Assembly: GCF_004337985.1 (NCBI RefSeq)
Contig: NC_043742.1
Span: 310,001 to 374,000 of the forward strand
DNA: 64,000 nucleotides
Source: Pyricularia pennisetigena
Taxonomy: Eukaryota; Ascomycota; Sordariomycetes; Magnaporthales; Pyriculariaceae
Direction of reading: 5' to 3'
The notes beneath the pieces were generated by a model. That model had not been told where the DNA came from and did not search any database. It saw only the letters and a list, made by a program, of their open reading frames with translations. The position numbers were made by a program, and so were the translations under genes. Shown piece by piece: positions 12,561 through 23,440 of the stretch (its first letter is position 1; every line of letters starts with the position of its first letter).

Positions 12561-14240
12561 TACCCTAACATTCAGCAGGTAAAAACTAAGCTTTTAGGGG
12601 TTTCAGCCCTAATAACTTTAAAAGAACCTTGTAATTGGAGACGTTAGGGGCTTTATTAGGCCATTAACTGGCATTTGCGTGGATTCCTGGTATTTTAAAA
12701 TTATTAATCTTTTTATAATTAATTCCCGTACGTAATAAAATTTCAATAACGTATCTTTAGTACGTTAATAGTACGTACGGTTATATACCTTAGTTAAAAA
12801 ACCTGGATTATTTCCTAATATTGTAATAAGGCCTTTTATAGGTATTCCAATCTTTATGAATAAGCTTTTAAACCACTGTGCCTTACGCAGGGCTTCCGCT
12901 AAAGTATCGGTTTCGGCTTTTGGATTAGTTAAAGCTATAATACTAACTTTTTTACATTTCCACGTTATAAAACCCCCAAATAGGGTATACGAATATCCAT
13001 AAATGGATTTTGCATTTTCCCTGGCCCCGGTAAAATCACTATTACTAAAACCCAGTAATTTAAAACTTTTAAAACTCCCTATTAAAAAATTGGGTGGTAA
13101 TTCGGCTTTAAATATATAATTTCCGTAATAAATAAATAAGGATTTAATACCCGCCTAATAGCGTAATAGGTTTTTAACTACCGTTAAATAAATTGTAGTA
13201 GCTTTTATCAAAAAACGTAAAAACCACTAAACCGTAAAACCGATATCCGGGCGCGTTAATAGCATTAAATACATAAAGGTACCGATAATACGCTATAATG
13301 ATTTAATTTCCAACGCATTTACGGGTGTACCCCCGCTATAATTTAGCACAGCCGGTTATAAGGGCATAAATATAAATTTGCAATTAACTAACCCGAACCT
13401 TGCTAATATTTCCTTTATATACTGATCTTAATGGAGCCAAAATAGGCGTTTAGTCCTTTCCTTTATAATTTGAACGCTTAAAAAATAGGTTGCAGGGCCC
13501 CTGTCCTTTAACGCGCCTACCTTATTAAAACGGGCCTTTAAATCCTAAATATATTGCAAATTAAGACCTATTAGCAGCCAATCGTCCACAAAAGTAACGA
13601 TAAAATATTTGGATTTAACGTTATAAAAAACAGCGGGATCAAAGACTAACGATTTAAAACCTTTTTTTAAAAAATAGGGTTTGGAGCTTATTTTACCATT
13701 CTCTTAAACCCTATTTCAAACCGTATAACGTTTTTTCCAATCATATAACCTGCAGTTCTTTCGTATTATAACCCATTTTCATCAAAATTTTCAACGGTGG
13801 TAAGGTTACAAAATTTAACCAATTCGTGAAAACCGTTTGGAATTTGCAAATATATATCTACGTCGGTAAAATCATTGTTCAAAAAGGTACCGATAAAACC
13901 GATTTGTTTTATTTCGCAATTTTATGCATTAGTTATAATTAAGCATATACGCCAGGTGAATGGTATACTAATGCTAGCAAAAATTTCGATATGATTTGCT
14001 TTTTCGACCTGTAAAAAACCCCTAATAACAGACTTAATCTTATGTTTCATAGGCTTATTATTTCTATCCTTTTTTAATCCAAATACCGGCCGGGTAGAAA
14101 CGAGTTTACGGCCTGCAGGCATTTGAATTTTAAGGATAAAATGGAAAATCTTTGCGATAATAATCTGGTCGAATTCAAACGCTAAAATAGCTAACCATTT
14201 AGCATTTTCCAAGCTATTTAGGGCTTATTGGTAGCTATTT
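12560..14240 (-). pseudogene. Ty1/copia reverse transcriptase and RNase H, degenerate
   Basis: Minus-strand blocks. At 13,922-14,212, PVFGLKKDRNNKPMKHKIKSVIRGFLQ...EIFASISIPFTWR corresponds to the start of copia RT (W-V-FK-K-D-G-KARLVARGF-Q...FAPV...TLR). Further downstream come FIGTFLNNDF-like and YLQIPNGF-like fragments. At about 12,810-12,960, SIIALTNPKAETDTLAEALRKAQW is the copia RNase H core (S-IALS-C-AEY-AL-EA--EA-WL). Stops of TAA type break it throughout. It belongs to the same element as the integrase (16,434 onward) and protease (17,335-17,754) blocks, in the PR-IN-RT-RH order that defines copia. Confidence 0.85.
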
Positions 14241-14243
14241 GGT

Positions 14244-15086
14244 TTACCTTTTTAGTGGGCTTTTTTTTATTTTCTTTTTGGCTTGAAAACAAAAATAATG
14301 CACGTAATTTATATCCATTAGATTTGGGTTTTCGAACTGCGAATTTAATTCCATATTCTGTATTTTACGGGCTAAAAACACCGGAATTTCAGTTATTTTG
14401 AGTACTGGGTTAGGTACCGCTACCGTTATAGGTTTTGGGAGGCTAACAGTAGGCTGTACAGCCCTGGCGGGCACTGTATTCCCAGGGTTTAAATGCCCTG
14501 TAACGGGTGGTAACTGCCCTGTAATTTGTGGTAAATACCATGTATTTATAAGGGTTTTTAGGGGATAATTATCCACTGGAACGCTGTTAATTTCGTTTTT
14601 AGGTTCAAAATTAAAGTCCCCCTTTAAATTTGTATTTTCCCCCTTTAAATTCTCTACCGTTTCCCCTGGAATAACCAAATTTTTAGCGGTTATACCCTTT
14701 ATAATTCCTACGGTAAAAGTCTTTAATATGGCCCGTTTAGCGGGTGCGTAAACCAACGCTGTAAAATTTGATAACTGGGTTAAAAGTTTCACCGATTCGG
14801 TGCGGGGAACCAATTTATTAGATTTTTGGTGTTTTTCCAACGATATAATAGTTTGGTATACAGTACCAAATACCCGAAAATTTTTTAAATTGGGCTTAAA
14901 CGGTAGTCCAGGTTGGAATTCGGAATAAAGCTCCTCGTAAAATGTAAATTCCGTATTAATTACCGCTATAGGGCTAATTGAATTAACTACGGTAAATAGT
15001 AAATGATATTATAAATATAATGGTAAACCCGCCGTTTGAATAGTTAACCGAAATCTTTCCAAAATAACTTTAGCGGACCGTTCCGT
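14244..15086 (-). pseudogene. Copia pol linker between integrase and RT
   Basis: An open minus-strand frame of 198 codons (14,244-14,840), rich in Pro, Asn and Lys with repeated TGQLPPVTGHLNPGN-type words, between the RT and integrase blocks. In copia polyproteins this stretch is a poorly conserved linker, so lack of a recognisable domain is expected. The solo LTR at 15,087 interrupts the gene here. Confidence 0.55.
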
Positions 15087-15725
15087 TGTGAGGAGGTTAC
15101 GAGATAGAATAAGCTTAATCTTGAACGCGGGGAAAAGTGGATCACGTATAAGGCTGATGGAACGTTGAAATGGCAGATAACCGTCTGCTAGCGGGTAATA
15201 GAGATGATATATTGTTGCACAATCGATTCGTTGAATCGTTGAATCGATGAAGGTTATGAAGGTGATGAATCTAAGGCTAAGTTATGAATTACGTGTTCGA
15301 ATCCGTAGGTGCAGATCTTCGATCCGGATGTCCGGAATGCGGGGTCACGTCACATGATTTGGCCTTATTCATGTGACTAACCTGCCGACCTATTGAGCCT
15401 AACGGCCTGTTGTGCTTATGCATGCACAGAAAATCTGCGACCACAACGGGATTCGAACCCACGCACTTCAACGTATATATGATATAGATTATGGTACGTG
15501 CATTATACCACTAAGCTAGATTAAATATGACGTATTTGTTTTGTTGTTGAAACTATGAACAAAGACGTAATATATAAAGCTTTGTGTGTATGAACGCGTA
15601 TACGTTTTATTTGTTATTTATTTATTTATTCGATGCAGGGTGACTAATAAAATTAGCCCGTGCTAGCCGTTATAAAATAATGCAGGGTAGCTAATATGAT
15701 GAGCCCTGCGCTAGCCATGTTCACA
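15087..15725 (-). mobile_element. Solo LTR of a second family (LTR2) with 5-bp TSD
   Basis: 639 bp with TGTGA...TCACA ends. Target-site duplications TCCGT lie at 15,082-15,086 and 15,726-15,730, showing precise retroviral-type integration into the copia pol. Read on minus it starts TGTGAACATGGCTAGCGC. It has two ~50-bp degenerate internal repeats (CAGGGT...TAGCCCGTGCTAGCC type, about 15,635-15,720) and a tRNA-like segment. It keeps many CpA sites, unlike its RIP-mutated host, so it is younger or escaped RIP. Other copies: 34,586-34,784 plus 48,407-48,684, and 61,900-62,390. Confidence 0.8.
15433..15525 (-). other. tRNA-like A-box/B-box segment inside LTR2
   Basis: On the minus strand, TAGCTTAGTGGTATAATGC (A box, 15,500-15,518) and GGTTCGAATCC (B box, 15,449-15,459), with spacing compatible with a tRNA gene carrying a long middle. 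T-arm pairing is possible, but the would-be acceptor strands do not pair, so this is a tRNA-derived sequence rather than a functional tRNA. The same segment recurs in each LTR2 copy that covers this part. Confidence 0.6.
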
Positions 15726-15843
15726 TCCGTTCATCGGTTTTTGGCCGTAGTTATAAGGATTCGAAATGCTAAAGTTCTCATTTTTATTTGTAAACCAATT
15801 GCAAAAATTTATATTAATTTCGTACCCCCCATCGAAATAGATA

Positions 15844-16400
15844 TAATAACAATATGGGCCGCTAACAGGGGGTTAGGCATTAGCCTAGGTGCGGCGTGGT
15901 GCTAGTTGCGTTGAAAAAACCTGTAATTACAGGGTTCAAATGCACTATATTGTTCACTAATTTTTGGAGTAATAGATTTGATTCATTGGTGGGGAGACTT
16001 TGCTTTGTCTCCCTTACATACTCTCCGACATCGGAATGGGGGTCCGCACCCTGCAAAAGGTTCCGGTGCCGCACACGATTTTCCGAAAAATTATTTTGTA
16101 TGCGTTGTTGAAAAAAACACCCTTATTTCCATACAAACCATCTCTGGGTTCGAACTAACTTGCTAATTTGGTGAAAATTTCAACCCGGTACAGGGTAGCT
16201 GACTCGTAAATGCAGGGTGGGTATTAAACCCGGTACAGGGTGAAACCCCACTCGCTGATTTTGAATCGCAACTACTGCAACACACAAAATATAATAGAAA
16301 ATCTGACAACCTTAACAGCCCCACTTCGGCACTATCTATTGTGGCTTATATAAAAATAAAAGTGGACCCATTACATGCTAAATAACGCATAAAATTAACA
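15844..16400 (-). mobile_element. Solo LTR of the copia family, nested in copia pol
   Basis: 557 bp, matching 49,657-50,212 end to end. Read on minus it runs from TGTTAATTTTATGCG at 16,400 to ...TTGTTATTA at 15,844. Flanking pentamers AGATA (15,839-15,843) and AAATA (16,401-16,405) differ by one G-to-A change, as a RIP-altered 5-bp TSD would. It contains a TATA-like ATATAAGCCACAATA. It separates the integrase block from the rest of pol. Confidence 0.75.
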
Positions 16401-16433
16401 AAATATTTAGGGGGTAACGCCTGTACGTAATTT

Positions 16434-16936
16434 TTAAAACCTTAAAAAGCTGTTAATAACCACTAAAACCGTAGGTCCGGTTTTATTTCGTAATGGGATC
16501 GACCACCGAAAACGTGATTGTCGGTCCATTAATAACAGAAATACGGGCTTTTTACTGTAAAAATTAGGTTGATAAATTATTGTATCCCCTTTTATAAAAT
16601 CCAAAATATTTGGAGTTGTAGGTAGTGCGACCCTATTTGTATGCCTAACAAAAATTGCTTTAACGCAAACAATATAGGTAATTGCCCTAATTTTGTCGAA
16701 ATTAAATAAACCTTTTATAATTTTAGCGGTTTTTTTTAGCAATGATAACCTTATATACCCCAAACGCCTGTGCTTTAACAGGGTTTTTTAAACCAGGATT
16801 TCGTCATAATTACCTGTAATTCCGTCTTCTTCCGGGGCTAACCAGCCGTCCGTAGTTCGTTTTAGCTCTAAAGGGAGGTAATTTACAAAGGCCTGCTTTC
16901 AATTCGATAATAAAGGAATTGTGAAAAACGGATTTT
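16434..16936 (-). pseudogene. Ty1/copia integrase core, degenerate
   Basis: The minus-strand frame 16,434-16,763 contains DFIKGDTIIYQPNFYSKKP followed by VFLLLMDRQSRFRWSIPLRNK. This corresponds to the first catalytic Asp region of copia integrase (D-...-YFLLL-DD-SR--W-Y-L--K). It is interrupted downstream by the solo LTR at 15,844-16,400. Confidence 0.7.
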
Positions 16937-17334
16937 TTATATGGGAAATCCCCTTTTTTCGGAAATAGTCCCTTTTATATTAAATTGCATAAAAGGGTCA
17001 CCTAACGGCGTGCCGGCCCTAAGGGGCCCAATTTCACGTGGACTTTCAGGGCTTTTACCGCTAAATTTCTGCGTTACAGGTGAATTTACGGCTATTTCCG
17101 TATTTTGTTCGGGATTTAGCTTTTCCGTTACCGTATTTTCTTCCGGTTCCGAATCGGTGTTAATTCTATAACTCCTTTCAGGGTTAATATTATTTAATTT
17201 TACTTCCAAAGGGGCTGCGTAGCCCTTTATAACCCCCTGTAAAGCCATGCTTAAAGCGGTACTATATTTACCTATTATACAGGCGTAATTCGAAATAACG
17301 TTATTTCGAACAAGGATATCGCACCTTTTAACTT
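16937..17334 (-). pseudogene. Copia polyprotein segment between protease and integrase
   Basis: Open minus-strand frame (16,937-17,248) rich in Glu, Pro, Asn and Ser with no recognised motif. Its position between the protease and integrase blocks makes it part of the copia polyprotein. Confidence 0.5.
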
Positions 17335-17830
17335 TTAAGTAAAACGAATGTTTAGCGGTGTTTTAGCGTCCTTACGCCTTGCGATCTTTATCGTACAAGG
17401 TCTTTTTAATAATACGCCCCCTATATTATAGTATATAAAGCTATTAATGATATTTATTCCAAACGAAGGGATATATAAAACGTTACTTAACGTAACCTTC
17501 CTAAATTCGTTATCTGTTTGGCCGTAACGGACCTGTATTTCCACAGTTGCCGTGCCCTCAGGCCCAATAGGGCCACCTCCTGTACCGATTTCAACTGTGA
17601 AGCCGGGGGTACGATCGGTAAAAAATTGCTCATTTACAAAAATATAGTGCGTGCTACCCATGTTGTACAGGATAGGGTAACCTAGTTTCCAAGGTTTAGG
17701 GGTCCTTTTTTCGCCGTGTCCAGGTTTCGTTTTAACCTTAAAATTAACTGTCAAAATCTGTGGTTTTAGCGGTTTACCGGTATCGGGTTCCGAACCGGAA
17801 TCCGAACGTAATCCTATAATTCCGCTAATA
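17335..17830 (-). pseudogene. Ty1/copia aspartic protease region
   Basis: The minus-strand frame 17,335-17,754 has PILYNMGSTHYIFVNEQFF, corresponding to the copia protease active site W-LDSGA-SHI-N---F with Asp replaced by Asn. GTATVEIQVRYGQ and VTLSNVLYIPSFGINIIN follow, corresponding to G-G-V-I ... L-NVLYVP-L--NLLS. The loss of the catalytic Asp (GAY to AAY) is a G-to-A change consistent with RIP. Confidence 0.75.
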
Positions 17831-18868
17831 GCGGAATTAACCTCCTATTGCAAGGTTTAATACGGTAAACTACCGCCCAAATTACCTAATTATTGCAGGG
17901 CGTTATACGCTGCGCATTCGTTAAGGTTACCTTAAATCGAACCCGTAAATAATTCGAAATTTATAAAAGTTAGGGAATTTCCAGCGGTTAATTCGCTGGA
18001 AGGGAATTCAATTTTCTTGCAGAAGCAAAATCCGAATTAGAGTTTTTGTTACCCTTTTTTCGTGATCTAAAGGTGGTTACTACCTATTATTCTCTTTTTT
18101 AACGCTTTTTTAGCGTCTTTTTCCCGATCTTCGGCCTTCAAACTTCTAATTAACGGCCTTAGGCGTTGTAAAACCTGAAATCGAATTTTCGGATATAAAG
18201 TCCGCCATAAGGTATTGCAAATTTAACTTTTCCAAATTTTGGCCTATAACTTGCAGGGCCCCTTAAGTACTGCGTTCGCGTTCGGTTTAAATAGGGAATA
18301 TCCTCTCCAGGGCCCGTAGGTACTGATTTCGTATATTGACGGGGTTAATTTGCATTTTAACATTTGTTAATTAAACCACTAATAAATCAAAACGGTTATT
18401 AAGTTCAGGTATTAATCCTTTAAATTTCGAAAAATTCAAAACGTGTACTTCCCGATATAATAAATCTCGATTAATTTTCGGTGCAACGGAATAGCTGTCT
18501 TCCAAGGTTTTATTAGCTCTTACGGGGCTGGAATACCATATAGTGGATTTTAAAAGTTCTTTGGTGGAACTGTTTTTTATAAACAATAATAGGACTAATT
18601 GTTCGTACTTCGGCAGGGTTTAACCAATTTCAAAATTGGAAATAAATTGCACTGCTTTTATAGCCCTAAATTATACTATTAACACCTATTTCCACAAATC
18701 GCAATTGCTAACCCCTACTTATTTACAATTTTCGGGGAAATAAAGTACCCGTTTCGATAATTCTTTACCTATCCCGTCCCCCAAAATTAAATTCCCAGGT
18801 GGATTAAAGGGTACGGTAACGGGTTTAACTTCCGAATTCCGACTAGAGTTAGTGTATCTACCGCTTTT
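17831..18868 (-). pseudogene. Copia gag region, degenerate and truncated by N1
   Basis: A continuous but broken minus-strand coding-like stretch upstream of the protease. The longest block is 18,371-18,586, with a KLLKSTIWYSS-like / LYREVHVLNFSKFKGLIPELN stretch. No zinc knuckle could be recognised. The sequence stops abruptly at 18,868 where the terminus of N1 begins. Confidence 0.55.
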
Positions 18869-20571
18869 CTAGTCTCAGTGCTTAGACAAGACCCCCCTGC
18901 TTCGCAATGGGGACCGAACGCTCCATATACCTTTTAGCCACATGGCTTTTCAACCAACACATTGGCCCAAAAAATCGCGCTCGTTCTAGTCTGAGGACAT
19001 CTTGTCGCATTTCGCCGTTCATGGTGGTACCACCAACGATAATTTGTCGCATTTCGCCTTTTATAACGGTATTATTACCAATAGACCTACTGTTGCGATA
19101 TCGCTAAGAATTATTTTATTAATATAAGGATAATTTGTGGTATTTTGCCGTTTATAGCGGGTATATATAAAGTATTAGCATTATAATGGCAAAAGAAAAT
19201 AGTATACCCATAGTATGGTATTAAATATTCGTATAAAAAATAAATAAAAATTATAAAAATATATAATAATTTGCGTTAGATTTACTGAAGTTTTTTAATT
19301 ACTGAAGTACCGGCCGCGTTTTTATAACCACTGTATTTGAAAAGATATTAAAATATTAAGTAAAATTTGTAATTTTTCAATATATTTAATTTTTATTTTA
19401 AATAAGAATATATAATATTAATTTTAGTTTTAGCTACAGTATCTATAGCCTAGCAGACCTCATACTGCAAAGTGCATGCAATTATCGATTAAAGCAAAAG
19501 TTTCATTAATATTTTTATATTAATTAACATTTTGTTCAACACCTGAATAATTTACGCAAATATTGGTGAGATTGAAGGAGAGTTTAGTTCAGGCATTTTT
19601 TTATTGATTTATCAAAGAACCTCATTTATTTTTTTGTATAAATTTTATTGAATCAAATAAAGCAATAAATATAAAAATAATACATATTCAGCATTTCTTT
19701 ATATAAAAAAACAAAAAGGGCCGGTATTGTAAATCGGGTTTTACGTTGACGTTTGTTTATATGTATTATCCACTTCTTTCAATTTTGGTTTTATTAATAT
19801 TAAAACTGGTAAAAATGTGAAAGCGTTTCGATTGTAAAATATATATAAAATTGGATACACTTTACCTATCCGCATATTTGACGGCTTATATAATTAGATA
19901 TACGTACCAAAATGAAATGTTATATTAAATATATATATTCCACCCCCCACGTGCAGAAACCACAAAATTTGGCTGCAAAACAAAAATAATATAAAATTAA
20001 TTAAATGAAGCAAAAAGATTCATGAAATACACATTTAGCATTTTCTTTTATTAAACAGTTTTGAAAGCCGCTTTTGTAGGCAGGATTGAACTTGGACGTT
20101 TGTATATATACTTAATCGGACTTCTGAAGTTTTGGTCTTATTATTGTTAAAATTGGTAAAAAAATAAACGAGTTTCGATTGTAAATTATATATAAAAAAG
20201 TATATACTTTGCCTATCCGCTTATTTAACTGCTTATATAACCTAGTATATGCACCCAGACTTACTATAACGATATATAAATATATACGACCCTCCCCGTG
20301 CAAAAATTATAAAATTTGGTCAAAAATTAAAAATAATATTAAAGAAAATCGAAAAAGCAATACCGCCATGAACGGATTAAGGGCAGGTGGTATCGAATTC
20401 GGCCATCATAAAAAACAAAAAAATAAATTAAATCGTTGCTAATAGCGATATTAAACGCTACTTTCAACGAGATTCTTTTTTAATATTTTACGTAATTGTG
20501 GAATAAGAAAGGAGTGTCGGTCGAAAAAAGGCCAAAAATACCGCCATGAACGGCGAAAATCGACAAATTGT
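18869..20571 (+). mobile_element. Non-autonomous TIR element N1, left part
   Basis: Starts CTAGTCTCAGTGCTTAGAC, followed by the left-end sequence shared with C (GGGACCGA..GCTCCATATACC). It runs into the right-end subterminal sequence and is interrupted at 20,571 by element B, which duplicated AAATTGT. The right end resumes at 34,464-34,585. The interior has no coding potential and holds two diverged ~330-bp repeats (about 19,695-19,995 and 20,033-20,340). The left flank (CGCTTTT, copia gag) and right flank (GCTAAGT, inside LTR2) do not match, so this is not a simple insertion. Confidence 0.8.
19695..20340. repeat. Two ~330-bp internal repeats of N1
   Basis: Both units contain GTTTCGATTGTAAA, a CTTTnCCTATCCGC word, a CTTATATAA stretch and a CGTGCAnAAA..AAAATTTGG stretch in the same order. 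Similar paired units occur inside N2 (about 52,680-53,290) and N3 (about 56,370-56,990). Confidence 0.65.
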
Positions 20572-20944
20572 CTAGTCTCAGGGCTCATCCCTGAAGCCCA
20601 AAGCTCCACAATTGATCCACTCCGTTTGCTTCGCTCCACTTCGTGGCTCAATTGCGGTTTTGCAATGTATTTATGGGTCCATCCAAAAAACGCTTTGGTT
20701 CAGGTTTGAGGACAATTTGTCGATTTTCGCCGTTTATAGCGGTATTTTTGGTTTTTTTGCGACCGACACTCTTTTATTATTCCACAACCACGCAAAATAT
20801 CGAAAAAAAAATATCGTTGAAAATAGGAATTGGTAAGCCTTTTTTATTAATTTAAAACTTTTTGCACCCGGTACGCCAATTAAAAATTGGATATAGCCCG
20901 CTTTTTATCCGTTTATGGCGGTATCCCCATTATTAACCCAAAAA

Positions 20945-21316
20945 CACCATTAATACCCATTTCGCATTCTAACAATAACGATTATAATCCGTTAAAATTT
21001 ATATGTGAAAAATCGCAAAAGCGAAAGGAATTTTTACATATAAATTTTAATCCAAATATCGCAAAAATATATACTTTACAATCCGTATAGGGTAAATTTG
21101 ATTTAATATATTATACATCCATTTATAAATACCATTAATACCCATTTCGCATTTTACCAATAACGATTATAATCCGTTAAAACTTATATAGGGAAAATCG
21201 CAAAAGCGAAAGGAATTTTTTTATATAAATTCTAATATAAATAACGTAAAATTATTAATTTTACAATCCGTATAAAATATATATTATATAATACGTTATA
21301 TATCCACCTATTAAAA
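20945..21316. repeat. 186-bp tandem duplication, copy B only
   Basis: Two diverged units, each starting ACCATTAATACCCATTTCGC at 20,945 and 21,131 and each including the conserved hairpin. Copies A and C have a single unit at the equivalent place. Confidence 0.75.
20992..21050. other. Conserved long hairpin (copy B)
   Basis: Inverted repeat of the same kind as at 11,182-11,238 and 47,927-47,983, with arms TTAAAATTTATATGT / ACATATAAATTTTAA and the loop region CGCAAAAGCGAAAGG. A decayed second copy lies at about 21,177-21,232 in the tandem duplication. Confidence 0.7.
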
Positions 21317-21370
21317 CAAACCATTATTTCCGCAAATTTTTATATATTCGTATTAAATTATATATATATA

Positions 21371-23440
21371 ATGTCCGGAAGTACGCCCATATATATTTCG
21401 TTTTCCCACCAAATCGACGCAATTTTTCGCGGTCCTAATCCCGTATACGCGGCGGTAAATACCTTTTCCGACGTACACATTTTCCCGGAATTATACGCCA
21501 AAACCAAAGTTTTTAGTAATTTAAACCTATAATATAAATTCGTTTTTTCAACTGTTATATAGCTTTTAAACTTCCACAAACCCCCTAATACTCCTATACG
21601 AATCCCATATTATAACCAAATACAATATATATACCGGGTTTTATATAATATAAAAAATATTATTTTGCTGGTAAAAACCGGGTACGGGAAAAATATAATA
21701 TTGTAAACTATTTCGGTAATTCGCAATAATATTATTATTATCCAAATAATCCTATTAAATAAATTGAGGTAAAAACAATTACGCAATATATAACGTTATC
21801 CCGCCGCGAACCCCAAATTAATTAACCAATTTATTTTAAACGTAAATATAAATATACGGTTTTTATTACCAAAACTAATTTTATTTAATATAACCCTTTT
21901 TGGAACCCGTAAACCGTTTGTAAATATACGCATATTTTTTTAAACCCGGAACAAACCACCAATTACCGATTCCTTAAACTTTTTCGAAACCCTATATTCC
22001 ACCAACGTATCGTTTTATTTACTATTAATGAATTTTATATAATTTTACAGTGGAAAGATTTTAGGGAATCGTTTTCCATGCTGCGTTTAATCCGGGCAAT
22101 TATACCAGTAACCGTACCTATATTCGGGTGCACCGCAATTTTTACAATAAAAATTAAAACCTACGTCTTCGACCAATTATATTATAAAAGGATAATACGT
22201 TTCGTTAAAACGTTTTTCGACCGACCCGAAATTACGATTATAATATAATATTTGGAACGCAAAACTTTTATTAACGATTACCGGCGTTTCCTATTTTTAA
22301 TAGGGAATATTATATTATTATCCGCCACCCGTATTTTTAAAACTATTATATATATAAACGCTAGGAACCGTATTATCCAAACACGCCAATTCCTAATAAA
22401 AAACCTCTCATTTAGGAAATTTATTAAACGAAACGCAACCGATATAATTATCCGGTATAATACATTTATATTTAAAATCGATAAAATTAAAATTTACGTA
22501 AAGTTTTCCAAACCGGATTTTAAAATTCGTATTATGTTTTCCATTTTATTTTTGGGTATAAGTATGGATATATTTAATGTAAAATGTGTAATGCAATACG
22601 GCGCGTTAATATTAAACGACCCCGTAAACCTATGGTAAAAATTCGGACGAATTGCACGCGGGCCCAACCGTAAAGGAATTGTATATTTTTTTGCGCCCTA
22701 TTAATATTTTGATACGCAGGGGTTTATCGTTAAATATAAACCAACCAAATTAAAATTATTAACCAAATTAACCAAATAACCCGTGGTATTAAGAGGAAAC
22801 GTTAAAGGTTTACAAATTACCCATTTAAATTTTTTAACGTATTTATAAACGCGGTTATTCCCCATTAATTTTCCACGTATCGTTAAATTTAATTTAAACG
22901 ATAATAACCGGGTAAAAGCGTCGGAATTATTATAAACCTGTTTTTTGGGTATATTTAGATTACGCGTTCCGCCCTATTAAACGCAATAAGAAATAATAAA
23001 TAGGAAAAAATTAAAAAAGGAGGCGTTAAATATGCAAATTTTCGCCAACGTTAAATGTTTTCGACGAATTATATTGGATTTTATATAGGAAACGAGTCCA
23101 TTTTTTACAATAAATTAACCTGAAAGTTATTACAACGCCTGCGTGTATTAAATTGGAGTTTTACCCGCATTACCCCTTAAAAAGCAATTAATTAAAATAT
23201 ATAGGAAAAATTCCAAAAAAGGTTATATGTTTAAACAATTGGACAAATGGGGTACCCATTTTGCAATAACCATTTTTTACCCAAACCCGCGGCGGTTATA
23301 CGACCTACTATCCCAGCTGGTACTACCCAAACCAATAATTTTTAATATCGTTAAAAAGTTCGTCCATTTTTATAACCGGGAATGGACGAAAAACGATTTG
23401 CTGGAAAATATTCCAAATTTACAATTAATTAAATAATTTA
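21371..23440 (+). pseudogene. RecQ-like superfamily 2 DNA helicase, degenerate (copy B)
   Basis: Helicase motifs appear in order on the plus strand, in slightly shifting frames. Motif I is LLVKTGYGKNIIL at about 21,663-21,700. Motif II region is LFTINEFYIILQWKDFRE at about 22,005-22,060, where intact RecQ proteins have a DExH box followed by QWG-DFR. Motif III is PIFGCTA at about 22,116. Domain 2 runs from FKTIIYINARNR to IRIMF..LFLGISMDIFNVKCVMQYG, and motif VI reads LW-KFGRIARG at about 22,630-22,665, close to RecQ QR-GRAGRD. An ATG at 21,371 is preserved only here. RecQ-family enzymes unwind DNA 3'-5'. Stops are of CAA/CAG-to-TAA/TAG type. It is distinct from the downstream SNF2 gene and lies on the same strand. 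Confidence 0.82.

Noticed and set aside
15289..15471. 60-codon ORF repeated at 62,154-62,351 with identical residues
   Set aside because: Lies wholly inside LTR2 across the tRNA-like segment; identity reflects recent copying of the LTR, not protein selection.
15087..15725. tRNA-derived SINE
   Set aside because: The ends TGTGA...TCACA with a 5-bp TCCGT duplication, no poly-A or A-rich tail and the A box being internal fit a solo LTR better.
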